The notes: a model not told the origin generated them from the letters alone. A DNA stretch of 64,000 nucleotides from Streptomyces melanogenes (GCF_014649795.1 NZ_BMTS01000017.1:109568-173567); one strand, 5' to 3'. Counted from the first letter of the stretch, positions 1-8,886 are shown. Made by a program: numbers and translations.

Positions 1-1
1 C

Positions 2-226
2 AGCGAGGGGTACGGGCAGATCGGCTCCTACGCCGAGGCCGCGTTCCCCGAGCCGGGCGGCCACCCGTCGCTCGCCGCCTACCTGACCGATGTCGCCGAC
101 CTCCTGTACGGAAAACCGGACGAGATCTGGGGAATGCCCGGAATCCTCGACGGCTGCCTGCACTGGGCAGACCCCCAGGCACCACCGGAAGGCTGGGAGC
201 CGGTCCCCCAGCCGAGGACACCATGA
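2..226 (+). CDS. C-terminal end of a hypothetical protein, truncated by the window edge
   Basis: An open frame enters from the left edge and ends at TGA 224-226, giving the last 74 residues of a protein whose start lies outside the window. The visible part is acidic and aromatic (YGQIGSYAEAAFPE, then LADVA-like and WGMPGILDG stretches) and ends in a Pro-rich tail. Codon use is typical high-GC coding. The pattern resembles the C-terminal half of SMI1/KNR4-like or similar small cytosolic actinobacterial proteins, but no diagnostic motif is present, so I assign no function. Confidence 0.55.
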   Translation, partial: SEGYGQIGSYAEAAFPEPGGHPSLAAYLTDVADLLYGKPDEIWGMPGILDGCLHWADPQAPPEGWEPVPQPRTP

Positions 227-257
227 GTGCGATGCGCCTATGAGCGGCGGCGTATCT

Positions 258-488
258 TCAGGACGGCAGCGCCCGCGCGCGCACCGGCCGGGCCGGTTCC
301 TGGCCGCCGCCGCTGGGCAGGACGCGGACCTCGCCGCTGTCGCTGATCTCGGCCCTGACGATGCCGGTGTCGTCGGCGTACACGGGGTGGCCGCCCGGAC
401 CCTTCCGATCAGTCACGGACACCACCACGATGTCCTGCCCTGACTCAGGACCGTCCTCGAAGACCAGCTCGTACCTCTGGGGCTGCAT
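258..488 (-). CDS. DUF6296 family protein
   Basis: A 76-residue protein beginning MQPQRYELVFEDGPESG. It has the short beta-rich pattern of DUF6296 proteins: YELVFEDG, an IVVVSVTDR strand, then GGHPVYADDTGIVRAEISDSGEVRVL. These are small cytosolic proteins of unknown function that are common in Streptomyces, often in several copies. No signal peptide or membrane segment is seen. The gene stands alone, downstream of and convergent with the truncated gene at the left edge. Family assignment is from remembered pattern; the function is unknown. Confidence 0.8.
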   Translation of the reverse strand: MQPQRYELVFEDGPESGQDIVVVSVTDRKGPGGHPVYADDTGIVRAEISDSGEVRVLPSGGGQEPARPVRARALPS

Positions 489-653
489 CGTTTTCCATCC
501 GTCCTCGGGGGGTGCCGGGCAAGGTGCTGCGAGCAGATCGGGCAGCGCTCACGGCCATGCTCGGCCGCGGCCCGACGGCCCGCATCTTTCGGGGCGCCCA
601 GACGGTGGCTACGGCGGCGGCCGACTCAGTGAGGCGGGCGCGAGAGGCCAGCA

Positions 654-1940
654 CTAAACGGCACCCGCCTGAACGGATTCCCGGGTTTCCGGGTGCTCTG
701 GGTCATCGGCCGGGGCAGCGGCACGCAGCGCCGCCTCCACCCGGCGGTTGGTGGTCATGGTCGACGTGACGGCGGTCATGGTGAGGAGGAGGCCGGCGGC
801 GGTGTAGAGCGGGGTGCGTACGTCGTAGGTGGTGGCCAGCCAGCCGCCGAGGAAGGCGCCGAACGGGGCGGCGCACATGGAGAGCATGCGGGAGGTGGAG
901 GCGACCCGGCCCATCAGGTGGGCGGGGACGATCGCCTGCCGGAGGGAGGGGGCGAGCACCATCGTGGCGCCCATACCCGCTCCGCACACAGCGAGTGCGA
1001 GGCCGGCGACGTACGGGTTCGGGGCGGCGGCAAGGCCCAGGATGGCGAGTCCCTCGACTGCGGCCGTGCAGGTCAGCGCGGTGCCGGTGCCGAGCCGTCG
1101 GCCGAGGAAGGAGGCGATGCCCGCGCCGAGCAGACCGCCGGTGGCCTCCGCCGTGAGGAGCAGGCCGAAGCCGAAGGTGTCGACGCCGAGACGGTCGTGC
1201 GCGAAGAGGGCGAGTACGGTCTCGATGGCGATGAAGGCGATGTTCCCGACCGCCGGACGCAGCGCGAGCCCGAGCAGCAACCGGTCCCGGAATACGTACG
1301 AGGCGCCGGCCCGCGCCTGCCGCAGCAGCGACTCACGGGCCTGCGGTACGGGCCGGGGTGCGGCAGGCAGCGACCGTACGAGCAGTGCGGAGAGGGCGAA
1401 CGACACCGCGTCGGTGAGCAGGGGAACCGCCCGACCGAGCGCGAGCAGGGCACTGCCCGCGGGCGGCCCTGCGAAGCCGGACGCGGTGGTCTGGGCGCCG
1501 CGCAGGCGGGAGTTGGCGCGTTCCAGGAGCGCGGGGTCGCGGCCGAGCAGGTCCGGCAGATAGGCCGTGGCGGCCGTGTCGAAGAAGAGTCCGCCGAGGC
1601 CGAGGAGGAAGGCGACGGCCGCGAGCAGGGGAATGCTCAGCACGTCGAGCGCGGCCGCTGCCGCCGGTATCGCGAGCAGCACCGCCCGTGCCGCGTCCGT
1701 GACCCACATCGTGCGCCGACGGTCCCAGCGGTCCACCAGCGCACCGCCGAGCACCCCGAAGAGCAGCCACGGCAGCGTTCCGGCGGCCGTGACGACGGCG
1801 AGCGCCATCGGATCCCGCGTCAATGTCAACGCGATCAGCGGCAGCGCGGCATGCGACACCCCGTCACCGAGCGAGGAGATCGTCTGCGCGGTCCACAGCC
1901 GTCCGAAACCGGTCGGCAGCTTCTGTACTTCAGTGGTCAC
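654..1940 (-). CDS. MFS transporter
   Basis: A 428-residue, very hydrophobic protein with about 12 predicted membrane segments. It begins with an MFS-type first helix (GFGRLWTAQTISSLGDGVSHAALPLIAL) and has the conserved loop 2-3 motif (GALVDRWDRRRTMWVTD). This is the layout of drug/proton antiporters of the MFS_3 (enterobactin-exporter-like) type. The GTG start overlaps the stop of the upstream ArsR gene by 4 nt (GTGA), so the two are translationally coupled, and the regulator probably controls this exporter. The substrate cannot be told from the sequence. The Glu/Pro-rich C-terminal tail is cytoplasmic. Confidence 0.9.
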   Translation of the reverse strand: MTTEVQKLPTGFGRLWTAQTISSLGDGVSHAALPLIALTLTRDPMALAVVTAAGTLPWLLFGVLGGALVDRWDRRRTMWVTDAARAVLLAIPAAAAALDVLSIPLLAAVAFLLGLGGLFFDTAATAYLPDLLGRDPALLERANSRLRGAQTTASGFAGPPAGSALLALGRAVPLLTDAVSFALSALLVRSLPAAPRPVPQARESLLRQARAGASYVFRDRLLLGLALRPAVGNIAFIAIETVLALFAHDRLGVDTFGFGLLLTAEATGGLLGAGIASFLGRRLGTGTALTCTAAVEGLAILGLAAAPNPYVAGLALAVCGAGMGATMVLAPSLRQAIVPAHLMGRVASTSRMLSMCAAPFGAFLGGWLATTYDVRTPLYTAAGLLLTMTAVTSTMTTNRRVEAALRAAAPADDPEHPETRESVQAGAV

Positions 1941-2476
1941 TTGGCGTCCCCTTCGGCCTGCTGGCCCTGTGCCGGGTGGAAGAGTGCGAAGACGAGCGAG
2001 GTGTCCGGCAGCGAGGGATCGGACAGCTCCCGGTACTCGTCCGCCAGGGCCTGCAGCCGCGCGCCCAGCTCCGCGAACTGCTCGTCGGTGAGCCGCAGAT
2101 GCGCCATCCGTACGTGCCGCTCGGCATCCGCCGGTGCCGCTTCCAGGTCCGCGACCGCGTGCCGCATCAGCACATCGGGGCCTCCTTCGCCCGGATCCGG
2201 CAGCTCGATCGACCGCGCGGCCATCGCGTAGTACCGCTCGGTGACCCCCCGGACCTTGCGCGTCCGTACCACTTTGACCAGGCCGGCCCGCTCCAGCAGC
2301 CGTACGTGGTAGCTGGAGCTCCCCTTCGCCAGGCCCACTCGCTCAGCGATCTGGGTGATCGTCGCGGGCTCGAAGCGGAGCACGGCCATGATCCGGTGGC
2401 GCGTGAGGTTGGAGACGGCGCGTAGCTGCTCGTCAGTGGTGACGTGGAACGTCTCCGGAAGATCATCGGTAGGCAT
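1937..2476 (-). CDS. ArsR/winged-helix family transcriptional regulator
   Basis: A 179-residue DNA-binding protein. A winged helix-turn-helix lies near residues 15-85 (LRAVSNLTRHRIMAVLRF, then ATITQIAERVGLAKGSSSYHVRLLERAGLV), the ArsR-like form that often controls MFS exporters. The frame is open to 2542, but I chose ATG 2476. A perfect inverted repeat (arms AATGGTCAA and TTGACCATT) sits at 2483-2506, just upstream of this ATG, and would be coding if the longer start were used. GGGGG lies immediately before the ATG. The cysteines of metal-sensing ArsR proteins are absent, so the ligand is probably an organic compound. It is the first gene of the operon with the MFS transporter. Confidence 0.88.
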   Translation of the reverse strand: MPTDDLPETFHVTTDEQLRAVSNLTRHRIMAVLRFEPATITQIAERVGLAKGSSSYHVRLLERAGLVKVVRTRKVRGVTERYYAMAARSIELPDPGEGGPDVLMRHAVADLEAAPADAERHVRMAHLRLTDEQFAELGARLQALADEYRELSDPSLPDTSLVFALFHPAQGQQAEGDAK

Positions 2477-2863
2477 GCCCCCAATGGTCAACACTTCTTG
2501 ACCATTACGCAAGAGGGTTTGGGCGCGATCTTCCGGAGTCACTTGTTCCGCACGTGAGGCCTTCGCTCACGCACTCTCCTCCAGGCCCGGATCTGCCTGC
2601 GGTTCCTCACGACCTCCGCCAACACGCCCACCACGGCCCGTGGCCACCGTCGCCGGACAGGGCGACTTAACAAGATCGCATGGCAAAGTCCGGACAACTG
2701 TTACATCGCCGATGGGGTATCTACGTGCGCTCTTCGTAGCGTCAGCTCTGCCGCTCACGCCCCTGCTCCGCCCATCAGCTCGACCCACACCCGCTGGCCC
2801 GGGACGGGACAACGCCGTGCCGCACCCGCCCTGCCCGTCCATCTCTGCCGCGAAAGACCTCCC
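2477..2863. other. Intergenic region between the divergent ArsR and PIG-L genes
   Basis: About 390 bp carrying the promoters of two divergent genes. Apart from the operator palindrome next to the ArsR gene I see no gene with a believable ribosome binding site. AT-richer patches near 2665-2705 (cttaacaagatc and ggacaactgttac) are the likely promoter area for the PIG-L gene. Confidence 0.4.
2483..2506. promoter_or_regulatory. Inverted repeat, probable ArsR autoregulatory operator
   Basis: Nine-base arms AATGGTCAA and TTGACCATT flank CACTTC in perfect dyad symmetry, directly upstream of the chosen start of the ArsR gene. This is a typical length and position for an ArsR-family operator. Function is inferred from symmetry and location. 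Confidence 0.6.
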
Positions 2864-4963
2864 GTGCCGCCACAGCCTCGCCGCGTCCTCCTCGCCGGTT
2901 TCATAGCCCTCTCCGCGGCGATATCGGGCTGCACTCCCGCCTCGTCGACGGCTGCTTCCGCGCCGGTCCACAAGCGCGGCACGGTGCAGGCCGCGCGGGA
3001 CGGTTCGAGCGGTGTCCGGGTCATGCAGATCGTCGCCCACCCGGACGACGACCTGTACTTCATGAACCCCGAGCTCCAGCAGTCCATAGACGCCAACGAC
3101 CAGCTCGTCAGCGTCTATGTGACCAGCGGTGAGGCCCAGGGCTTCAACAAGATCCCCGGCCACAAACCCCCCAAGCCCAACGTCGCCAACTACGCCGGTG
3201 CCCGCCGCCAGGGCCTACGCCAGGCGTACGCGTTCATGGCGACCGGCGACACCAAGGCCCCCTGGACCAGGCAGGTCACCACCCTGCCCGGCGGCACCGC
3301 CATAGAAGTGGACGCCCTGAGCCAGCACCCCGGCATCCGGCTGGTCTTCCTCGGTGTGTCCCAGCACTCCCCCTCCCACGGCAGAACCCCCGGCCTCGAC
3401 CTGCGGCGGCTCTGGGAGGCTCCCCGCGCGGTCACGCGGACCCTGGTGGGCACCGGCTCCCCCGTCCGGGCGTCGCACGAGGTCACCCGCGCCGGGCTGA
3501 TAGACGCGCTGGTCCACCTCATGGACAGCTACCGGCCCACACTCGTACGCACCATGGACCCCGACCCGGACATGCAGGTCCGCGACGCGAAGCACCGCGC
3601 CCACCACGACCAGCGCGGCTACTCGGACCACCCCGACCACACCGCCGCCGCGCTGTTCACCTACGCCGCCCTCGACCGCTACCGGGCCCCCCACGCCGTC
3701 ACCGCCTTCCGCGGCTACTACAACGAGCGCTGGCCGCAGGGCCTGCCCGCGCAGATCATCCGCGGCAAGGCCAACGTCCTCAACGCCTACGGAGGCTCCC
3801 CGAAGGGCTGCGACAACGAGTTCGGCGGCTGCGGCGACTACGACGTCGGCCGGGACCGCTCGTACGGCACCGGCTGGCTCCAGCGCACCTCGCTGCGCTA
3901 CCCCACCGCCGCCCCGCGGCTGCAGCCGGGCGCCGACGGGCGGATGACCGCGTTCGCCGTCCTCGGCGGGCAGGCGGCCATGTGGCAGGAGACCGAGCCC
4001 GGCGGCGAACGGTGGACCGCGCCGAAGCTGCTGGCCGGCCAGGGACTGCTGCCGGGTCTGACGTCCTCGCGGACACGGGACGGCCGCTGGCAGCTGTTCG
4101 CCGAGCGCGTCGTTTCCCTGGGCGCAGGGGCGAAGGACAACCGGCGCGAGATCGTGACGACGGAACAGACGCGCCCGGGTGGGCCGTTTCGCGCCTGGGT
4201 CTCGCTGGGCGTCCCCGACCGCGACCCCGAGCACGGCCGCCGGGTCGGCGGGCCCGTCGTGACGCGCGGTGCCGACGGCACCACCTGGCTGTTCGTACGC
4301 AACTGGGCCAAGGGTGTCTCCGTCCGCAGCCAGCGAGCCGACGGCGCCTGGTCCAACTGGGCGGACCTGGGCGGCGCCGAGGTCCAGGAGGGGCTCAGCG
4401 CCGTCACCGACGCCAAGGGGCTCGTCCATGTCTTCGGCGCCGGACACCACACCGTTCGCCACTGGGTGCAGCGGAACCCGGGAGGACCGTTCGTTCTCGC
4501 ACCCACCGGGCTGCCCGCCCCGGCCGATCCGCCCACCGCGCTGGCCCGGCCCGACGGCTCGCTCCTCCTGGCCTTCCGCGCGGCCGGGACCGCCCGACTA
4601 GTGCTGCGCACCCTCCCCGCCGGTGGCGGAGTATGGCGCGCCGAACGCGTCGACCTGGACAGCCGCGGCTACGGCGCGCTCGCCCTGCACTCCATACCCG
4701 GCGGAGTGCTGCTGGCCGCCCGCAACAACGACGGCGGTACGAGCCTGGCCACTCTGGGCACCGGACGCGCCCCACAGTGGAGCACCGTCCCCGGAGCCGT
4801 GGTCGGCGCGGCCTCCCTGGCAACCGACTCCGCCAACCGTCCCGTCCTCGCCCAACTGGCCCCGGACGCGACGCTCCACACCCACGTCATACCGGAAGGC
4901 CACCCTGTCGAGCAGGGAGACCGCCGGCGCGGGACGTCCGTGGATCAGGCCGCGAGTCGGTAG
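2864..4963 (+). CDS. Secreted PIG-L family deacetylase with C-terminal propeller-like region
   Basis: A 699-residue lipoprotein-like export product: a short Arg-rich N-terminus, a hydrophobic helix (VLLAGFIALSAAISGC) and a lipobox-like AISGC cysteine. Residues about 50-300 form a PIG-L/LmbE deacetylase domain with the zinc motif HPDDD at residues 59-63 and a later HPDHTAA motif. The family removes N-acetyl groups from GlcNAc-type sugars. The remaining 350 or so residues contain repeated WxN-type strands (ANWAKGVSVRSQ, WSNWADLGG, WVQRNPGGPF), suggesting a tectonin- or sialidase-like beta-propeller that may bind a glycan. The start is GTG with a weak ribosome binding site. A strong hairpin follows at 5039. 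Confidence 0.85.
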   Translation: MPPQPRRVLLAGFIALSAAISGCTPASSTAASAPVHKRGTVQAARDGSSGVRVMQIVAHPDDDLYFMNPELQQSIDANDQLVSVYVTSGEAQGFNKIPGHKPPKPNVANYAGARRQGLRQAYAFMATGDTKAPWTRQVTTLPGGTAIEVDALSQHPGIRLVFLGVSQHSPSHGRTPGLDLRRLWEAPRAVTRTLVGTGSPVRASHEVTRAGLIDALVHLMDSYRPTLVRTMDPDPDMQVRDAKHRAHHDQRGYSDHPDHTAAALFTYAALDRYRAPHAVTAFRGYYNERWPQGLPAQIIRGKANVLNAYGGSPKGCDNEFGGCGDYDVGRDRSYGTGWLQRTSLRYPTAAPRLQPGADGRMTAFAVLGGQAAMWQETEPGGERWTAPKLLAGQGLLPGLTSSRTRDGRWQLFAERVVSLGAGAKDNRREIVTTEQTRPGGPFRAWVSLGVPDRDPEHGRRVGGPVVTRGADGTTWLFVRNWAKGVSVRSQRADGAWSNWADLGGAEVQEGLSAVTDAKGLVHVFGAGHHTVRHWVQRNPGGPFVLAPTGLPAPADPPTALARPDGSLLLAFRAAGTARLVLRTLPAGGGVWRAERVDLDSRGYGALALHSIPGGVLLAARNNDGGTSLATLGTGRAPQWSTVPGAVVGAASLATDSANRPVLAQLAPDATLHTHVIPEGHPVEQGDRRRGTSVDQAASR

Positions 4964-5038
4964 TTGAGCTGGTCAGAGGCGGGGCGGATCAGCGGCCGTC
5001 CCGTCGCGGAGCAGGCGGGGGAAACGCGCCGACGGGTT

Positions 5039-5090
5039 CCCCCGGATCCTCGCAGCACCTCCGATCGAAGGTGCTGCGAGGATCCGGGGG
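5039..5090. terminator. Perfect 22-bp hairpin, bidirectional terminator
   Basis: Arms 5039-5060 and 5069-5090 are perfect reverse complements (CCCCCGGATCCTCGCAGCAC and so on) around an 8-nt loop. It lies between the convergent PIG-L and oxidoreductase genes, so it probably ends both transcripts. Confidence 0.8.
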
Positions 5091-5137
5091 ACGGATCGGA
5101 CTGATAGAACGCTGCGGCACGCACGGATCACAAGGGA

Positions 5138-6067
5138 TCAGAGCGTGAGGACGAGCTTGCCTTGGAGATGACCGCCGTCGAGCATCCGGTGCGCGTCGGC
5201 CACGCGCTCGAACGGGAACGTCTCCTGCACATGGACCCGGAGCCTGCCCTGCTCGACGAGTTCGACGAGACCTCGCAGGGCGACCGGATCGGGATCGACC
5301 GCGATACCGCTGAAACGCATGCCGGCCGCCTGGTACTTGGCGGCGAGCTCCGCATCGTCCTCGGCAACCGCCGTCACCAGGTGACCACCCGGGCGGAGCA
5401 CTTCGAGGGAGCGCTCGACGGTATCGCCGCCGATCGTGTCGAGGACGACGTCGATGTCACGGACCGCCTCGGTGAAGTCGACCGCCGTGTAGTCGATCAC
5501 CTCATCGGCGCCGCACCCCTCGGCGAACTCGCGCTTGCTCCCGCCGGCGGTCGTGATCACGTACGCGCCGAGCGCCTTCGCGATCTGGATCGCGACGTGG
5601 CCGACCCCGCCACCACCACCGTGGACCAGGACGCGGTCGCCCTCGGTCACGTCGCCGAGGTCGACGAGGCCCTGCCACGCCGTCAGCCCCACGATCGGCA
5701 GCGCCGACGCCTCGACGTGTGAGAGCGACGCCGGTTTGCGTGCCAGGTGCAGCGCCGGAGCCGATACGACCTCGGCGTACGCATTCGCCGCCCGCGGGAA
5801 CAGCGGCATCCCAAACACCTCGTCACCGGGCCTGAACCGCCAGGTCTGCGGCGCCTGTTCGACCACGCCGCTGATGTCCCAGCCGAGGACGAACGGCGGC
5901 CGGCCGATCAGCGGGAACTCGCCGGCGCGCAGGCGCGCCTCCAGCGGGTTCAGCCCGATTGCCTTGACCCGCACGAGAACCTCGGTCGGAAGGGGGCGGG
6001 GCTCGGGCGCGTCCACGATGGTGAGCACCTCGGGACCACCGAGCGCCTGCTGAGTGATGACTCGCAT
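5138..6067 (-). CDS. NADP-dependent quinone-oxidoreductase-like alcohol dehydrogenase (MDR family)
   Basis: A 309-residue medium-chain dehydrogenase/reductase of the zinc-free quinone oxidoreductase branch. A GroES-like N-terminal domain (residues 1-120; GLNPLEARLRAGEFP, LGWDISGVV) is followed by a Rossmann domain with the nucleotide motif VLVHGGGGGVGHVAIQIAK near residue 145. The catalytic-zinc Cys/His set of true alcohol dehydrogenases is missing. It likely reduces quinones or enones with NADPH. GGAGA precedes the ATG. It is divergent from an HxlR-family regulator, a pairing common for redox-responsive control of such enzymes. Confidence 0.9.
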   Translation of the reverse strand: MRVITQQALGGPEVLTIVDAPEPRPLPTEVLVRVKAIGLNPLEARLRAGEFPLIGRPPFVLGWDISGVVEQAPQTWRFRPGDEVFGMPLFPRAANAYAEVVSAPALHLARKPASLSHVEASALPIVGLTAWQGLVDLGDVTEGDRVLVHGGGGGVGHVAIQIAKALGAYVITTAGGSKREFAEGCGADEVIDYTAVDFTEAVRDIDVVLDTIGGDTVERSLEVLRPGGHLVTAVAEDDAELAAKYQAAGMRFSGIAVDPDPVALRGLVELVEQGRLRVHVQETFPFERVADAHRMLDGGHLQGKLVLTL

Positions 6068-6070
6068 GAC

Positions 6071-6103
6071 TCTCCTGGCTTGGGAAGGGGAAAACCCAGG
6101 AGA
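6071..6103. promoter_or_regulatory. Inverted repeat in the divergent promoter, candidate HxlR operator
   Basis: TCTCCTGG and CCAGGAGA form an 8-bp dyad separated by 17 nt, between the divergent oxidoreductase and HxlR genes. The left arm includes the oxidoreductase ribosome binding site in reverse, so part of the symmetry may be incidental. Confidence 0.3.
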
Positions 6104-6163
6104 ACCAGGCTATGAACCCGATAGGAACCAGGAGGTGCCTCAGGCGCAGGTACCTTTGGCGCC

Positions 6164-6544
6164 ATGAGCGGTTTCGTTCCCGGTGATCCCTTTCTCGCCG
6201 ACTGTCCGGCGCGTCTGGCGGTCGAGCTCATCGCCGACAAGTGGACCGTGGTCGTCCTCTACGGCCTCAGCAAGGGCCCGGTGCGCCATGGCGAGTTGGT
6301 AGAGCTGATCGGCGGCATCTCCCGCAAGATGCTCACCCAGACACTCCGGCGGCTCGCGGCCCACGGACTCATCCACCGCTACGCCTACGCCGAGGCACCG
6401 CCCCGCGTCGAGTACGAGCTCACCCCGCTCGGAATGACACTGATCGACCCGATCCACATGCTGACCGAGTGGGCAAGGGCGAACGGCGATGCCGTGCTCG
6501 ATGCACTCGACGCCGCCCCCGAGCCGGTCGCCCATGGCGACTGA
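6164..6544 (+). CDS. HxlR family transcriptional regulator
   Basis: A 126-residue winged-helix protein with the HxlR pattern: an early DCPARLAVELIADKWTVVVLYGL helix, GPVRHGELVELIGGISRKMLTQTLRRLAAHGLI as the recognition region, then the wing VEYELTPLGMTLIDPI. A cysteine sits early (residue 11, DCPA) at the position used for thiol or quinone sensing in HxlR-family members such as HypR and QorR. It is divergent from a quinone-oxidoreductase-like gene, which matches the QorR-type arrangement. The ribosome binding site is weak, so the transcript may be leaderless or nearly so. Confidence 0.9.
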   Translation: MSGFVPGDPFLADCPARLAVELIADKWTVVVLYGLSKGPVRHGELVELIGGISRKMLTQTLRRLAAHGLIHRYAYAEAPPRVEYELTPLGMTLIDPIHMLTEWARANGDAVLDALDAAPEPVAHGD

Positions 6545-6611
6545 GGCCCCGCTGGGAGCGGCTGCTGTAGCCCGCGGACCGGTACCGGTGGAACCGTGAC
6601 GGTCTGACCCA

Positions 6612-6636
6612 CGTCCTCGTGCCCGGCACGGGGACG
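6612..6636. terminator. Hairpin terminator between convergent genes
   Basis: A stem of about 11 bp with one T-G wobble (CGTCCTCGTGC and GCACGGGGACG) around a CCG loop. It lies between the 3' ends of the HxlR gene and the TPR gene. Confidence 0.5.
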
Positions 6637-6655
6637 CGGCGACCGGGCGGTGTGG

Positions 6656-7828
6656 TCAGCGATCGTGGAGAAGGGCGACGGCTTCGGCGAAGTCGGCGTG
6701 CGCGGGTTCGAAGGATCGTGCCGCGACGAGGAACATGGACCGGTCGGTGAGGGCGCGGGCGAGGCGTGCGGGGTGGCCGGGCAGGCGGCGGGCGAGCGTC
6801 ACCCCCTCGTCGAAGTAGGGCGTGAACCGCTCCTCGAACAGGTAGGGGTGGCGGCCTTCGCGGACGGCAGCGCGGATGTTGATCCTGCGTTGGACGTCGA
6901 CCAGCTCGGGCAGCCGGTCGGCCTCGCGCAGTCTCGCCGCCTCCTCTTCGAGGCCGGGCAGCATGCCGAGAAAGCCGTCCCGCACGTCGCGCGACCATCC
7001 GAGGTCCGTGCCGAACGGCGGCATCGGGGACTCGGCGCTCGCGGCGGGTTCGGCTGCCCGCCCCGACAGGACGAAGAGGGTCCTCCACCACCCGAGGATG
7101 CAACTCCAGTTCTCCGGCTCGCCCGTGGCCGCGAGCTCCTTGAGGACACTCAGGGCCTCTCGCCGGGCGGCCGCGGCACCCGCCGCGTCCCCGGCGGTCT
7201 CCCGCATCCGGGAGAAGTGCACCAACTCCCAGGTGAGTATCGCCAGAGCAGTGCGCTGTTCGGCGGCCTTGCAACGGGTCTCCTCCAGGAGCTCGTGGAA
7301 GACGGCCGATGCGGCGTCGTGCAGCCCGGCGCCCTCCAGGTTCGCCGCCCACCGCACCCTGGTCCAGAAGGAGTGCTCGGGGATCCCGTTGCGGGCAGCC
7401 TCTTCGTCGAGCTCGGCGGCCTCCCTGAAGCGACCCTCCTCGGCCAGCACGCTCGCCAGGGGATCGCTCCGGCCGGCCTCGGCCAGCTCCTCACAGACTG
7501 CGCGTCCCTCCGCCCTGCGCCCGAGAGCGAACAAGGAGGCCTGGTAGGCGTCCAGGGCTCGGCGCAACTGCTCCGCCCGGTTCGGCTCCCCGGCCTCGAT
7601 CCGGCGAGCGGCCCGGGTGGCCTCAGCAGCCAGCGCGACGTCCACCTTCGGATCCCGACTGTCGTAACACAGCGCGAGCAGGGCGTCGACCAGCTTCGGC
7701 ACGTACGCCTTGGGACTCACCTCGGCCAGAACCCGGTACGCGCCGACCAGTTCGGCCCGGCTCGGCCGACCGGACCCCAGCAGCAGCACGCGGGCCCGAA
7801 GCACCGCGTCGTGATCGATCGTCACCAT
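6656..7828 (-). CDS. Tetratricopeptide-repeat-like hypothetical protein
   Basis: A roughly 390-residue all-helical, Ala/Glu/Arg-rich protein. Successive 34-40 residue helix pairs (RARVLLLGSGRPSRAELVGAY, LRRALDAYQASLFALGRRAEGRAV, ALSVLKELAATGEPENW) resemble degenerate tetratricopeptide repeats over the whole length. No enzyme motif, signal peptide or membrane helix is seen. I prefer ATG 7828, which has GGAG and GGGGGA upstream; the frame extends to a GTG at 7852 without a ribosome binding site. Similar TPR proteins are widespread in Streptomyces and their role is unknown, probably as protein-protein scaffolds. Confidence 0.75.
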   Translation of the reverse strand: MVTIDHDAVLRARVLLLGSGRPSRAELVGAYRVLAEVSPKAYVPKLVDALLALCYDSRDPKVDVALAAEATRAARRIEAGEPNRAEQLRRALDAYQASLFALGRRAEGRAVCEELAEAGRSDPLASVLAEEGRFREAAELDEEAARNGIPEHSFWTRVRWAANLEGAGLHDAASAVFHELLEETRCKAAEQRTALAILTWELVHFSRMRETAGDAAGAAAARREALSVLKELAATGEPENWSCILGWWRTLFVLSGRAAEPAASAESPMPPFGTDLGWSRDVRDGFLGMLPGLEEEAARLREADRLPELVDVQRRINIRAAVREGRHPYLFEERFTPYFDEGVTLARRLPGHPARLARALTDRSMFLVAARSFEPAHADFAEAVALLHDR

Positions 7829-8082
7829 TCCCCCTGTCTCCGGATGACGCACGAAGGAGATTCTGAGCGGCGGGGAACGGACCGGACAAGCCTCGCGAAC
7901 TGTGCGTTCCGTCCTACGAAAAACGGCGCTGACCTGTCATGATGGACATGCTTTCACCCTGTCAGAGCCCGCCGCCACGCCGATCGCACTCTGCCCCGCG
8001 GGGAGGTCTCCTGGCTGCGGACGGAGTACCGGCTGACCGACCTCGGAAGCAACCGGGTGAAGTCAGCGCGGCCCGAGGGTCC

Positions 8083-8811
8083 TCAGGCCTCCGTGAGCGC
8101 CGCCAGGGCACGGTCCATCGCGGCGTTGAACTCTTCCGGCGTCAGCGGCAGCCGGGACTTGACGTCCCGGCTCCACTGGTCGGCGAGGACCTCGCCCAGG
8201 CTCGCTTCGACACCGTCGAGCGCCGCGTCGGCCAGGTCCGATGGCGCGAGCTTGGCCACGGGCCAGCCCGCAGCCATGTCGGTGTCGGCCAAGCCGAGGT
8301 GTACCGCTGTCACGAGCGTGCCCTGCCCGGCGAGCTCCAGGCGGACGCCGTTGGTCATGGCCCAGGCTGCGGCCTTGCTCAGGTGGTAGGCATTGGCGCC
8401 CTTGCCCCCGAACCACGACATGGCGGAGAGGACATTGACGATCCCGCCCCCGCCGTTCGCAGCGAGCGCCGGCGCGAACTCCCGGATCATACGCAGATGG
8501 CCGAACACGTTGGTCTCCAGCTCGTGCCGCACCGCGTCCAGCGAACCGGCCACCAGGTCGGTCCCCGTCTGGATCCCCGCGTTGTTGACGAGCAGCGAGA
8601 CGTCCGGGGCGGCCTGAGCGGCGGCCCGGACGGATGCGGGATCGGCGATGTCCAGGGGCAGCACCTCGGCCCCGGGCAGGTCCACGGTGTCCGGCCGGCG
8701 GGCCGTCGCGTAGACCTTGCGGGCACCTCGTTCGAGCAGGCGCTGGGCGAAGGCGCGGCCCAGGCCGCGGTTGGCTCCGGTGACAAGGGCGACTGAGTTG
8801 TTGAGGTCCAT
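8083..8811 (-). CDS. SDR family oxidoreductase
   Basis: A 242-residue short-chain dehydrogenase/reductase. The cofactor motif TGANRGLGRAFA lies near residues 10-20, NNAG near residue 80, and the catalytic Ser (NVLSAMSWFG) and YHLSK follow at about 132-150. The frame runs open upstream to 9282 across the divergent MerR gene, but alignment to the family and the ATG at 8811 fix the start. The substrate is unknown. It is divergent from the MerR-family regulator, and the pair shares a 75-bp promoter with a MerR-type dyad, so the regulator very likely controls this gene. Confidence 0.92.
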   Translation of the reverse strand: MDLNNSVALVTGANRGLGRAFAQRLLERGARKVYATARRPDTVDLPGAEVLPLDIADPASVRAAAQAAPDVSLLVNNAGIQTGTDLVAGSLDAVRHELETNVFGHLRMIREFAPALAANGGGGIVNVLSAMSWFGGKGANAYHLSKAAAWAMTNGVRLELAGQGTLVTAVHLGLADTDMAAGWPVAKLAPSDLADAALDGVEASLGEVLADQWSRDVKSRLPLTPEEFNAAMDRALAALTEA

Positions 8812-8828
8812 GCCCGGTACGCTAAAAC

Positions 8829-8844
8829 CTGACGTTGACGTCAG
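8829..8844. promoter_or_regulatory. MerR-type operator in the divergent promoter
   Basis: CTGACG and CGTCAG form a dyad around TTGA (CTGACGTTGACGTCAG), preceded by AAAAC. This resembles the ACxTTGACxTxxxxGT-type promoter spacers recognised by MerR-family regulators, and it is centred between the SDR and MerR genes. Confidence 0.65.
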
Positions 8845-8886
8845 AGGCAAGTGCCGGTCGTCGGGACCGGGGTGAAAGGAATCACC

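Noticed and set aside
445..654. 69-codon minus-strand frame next to the DUF6296 gene
   Set aside because: No ribosome binding site, Arg/Ala-rich composition, and overlap with the better-supported DUF6296 gene.
693..2231. Open frame of 512 codons on the plus strand over the MFS transporter
   Set aside because: Product is Glu/Gly/Arg-rich low-complexity; the minus-strand MFS gene explains the region.
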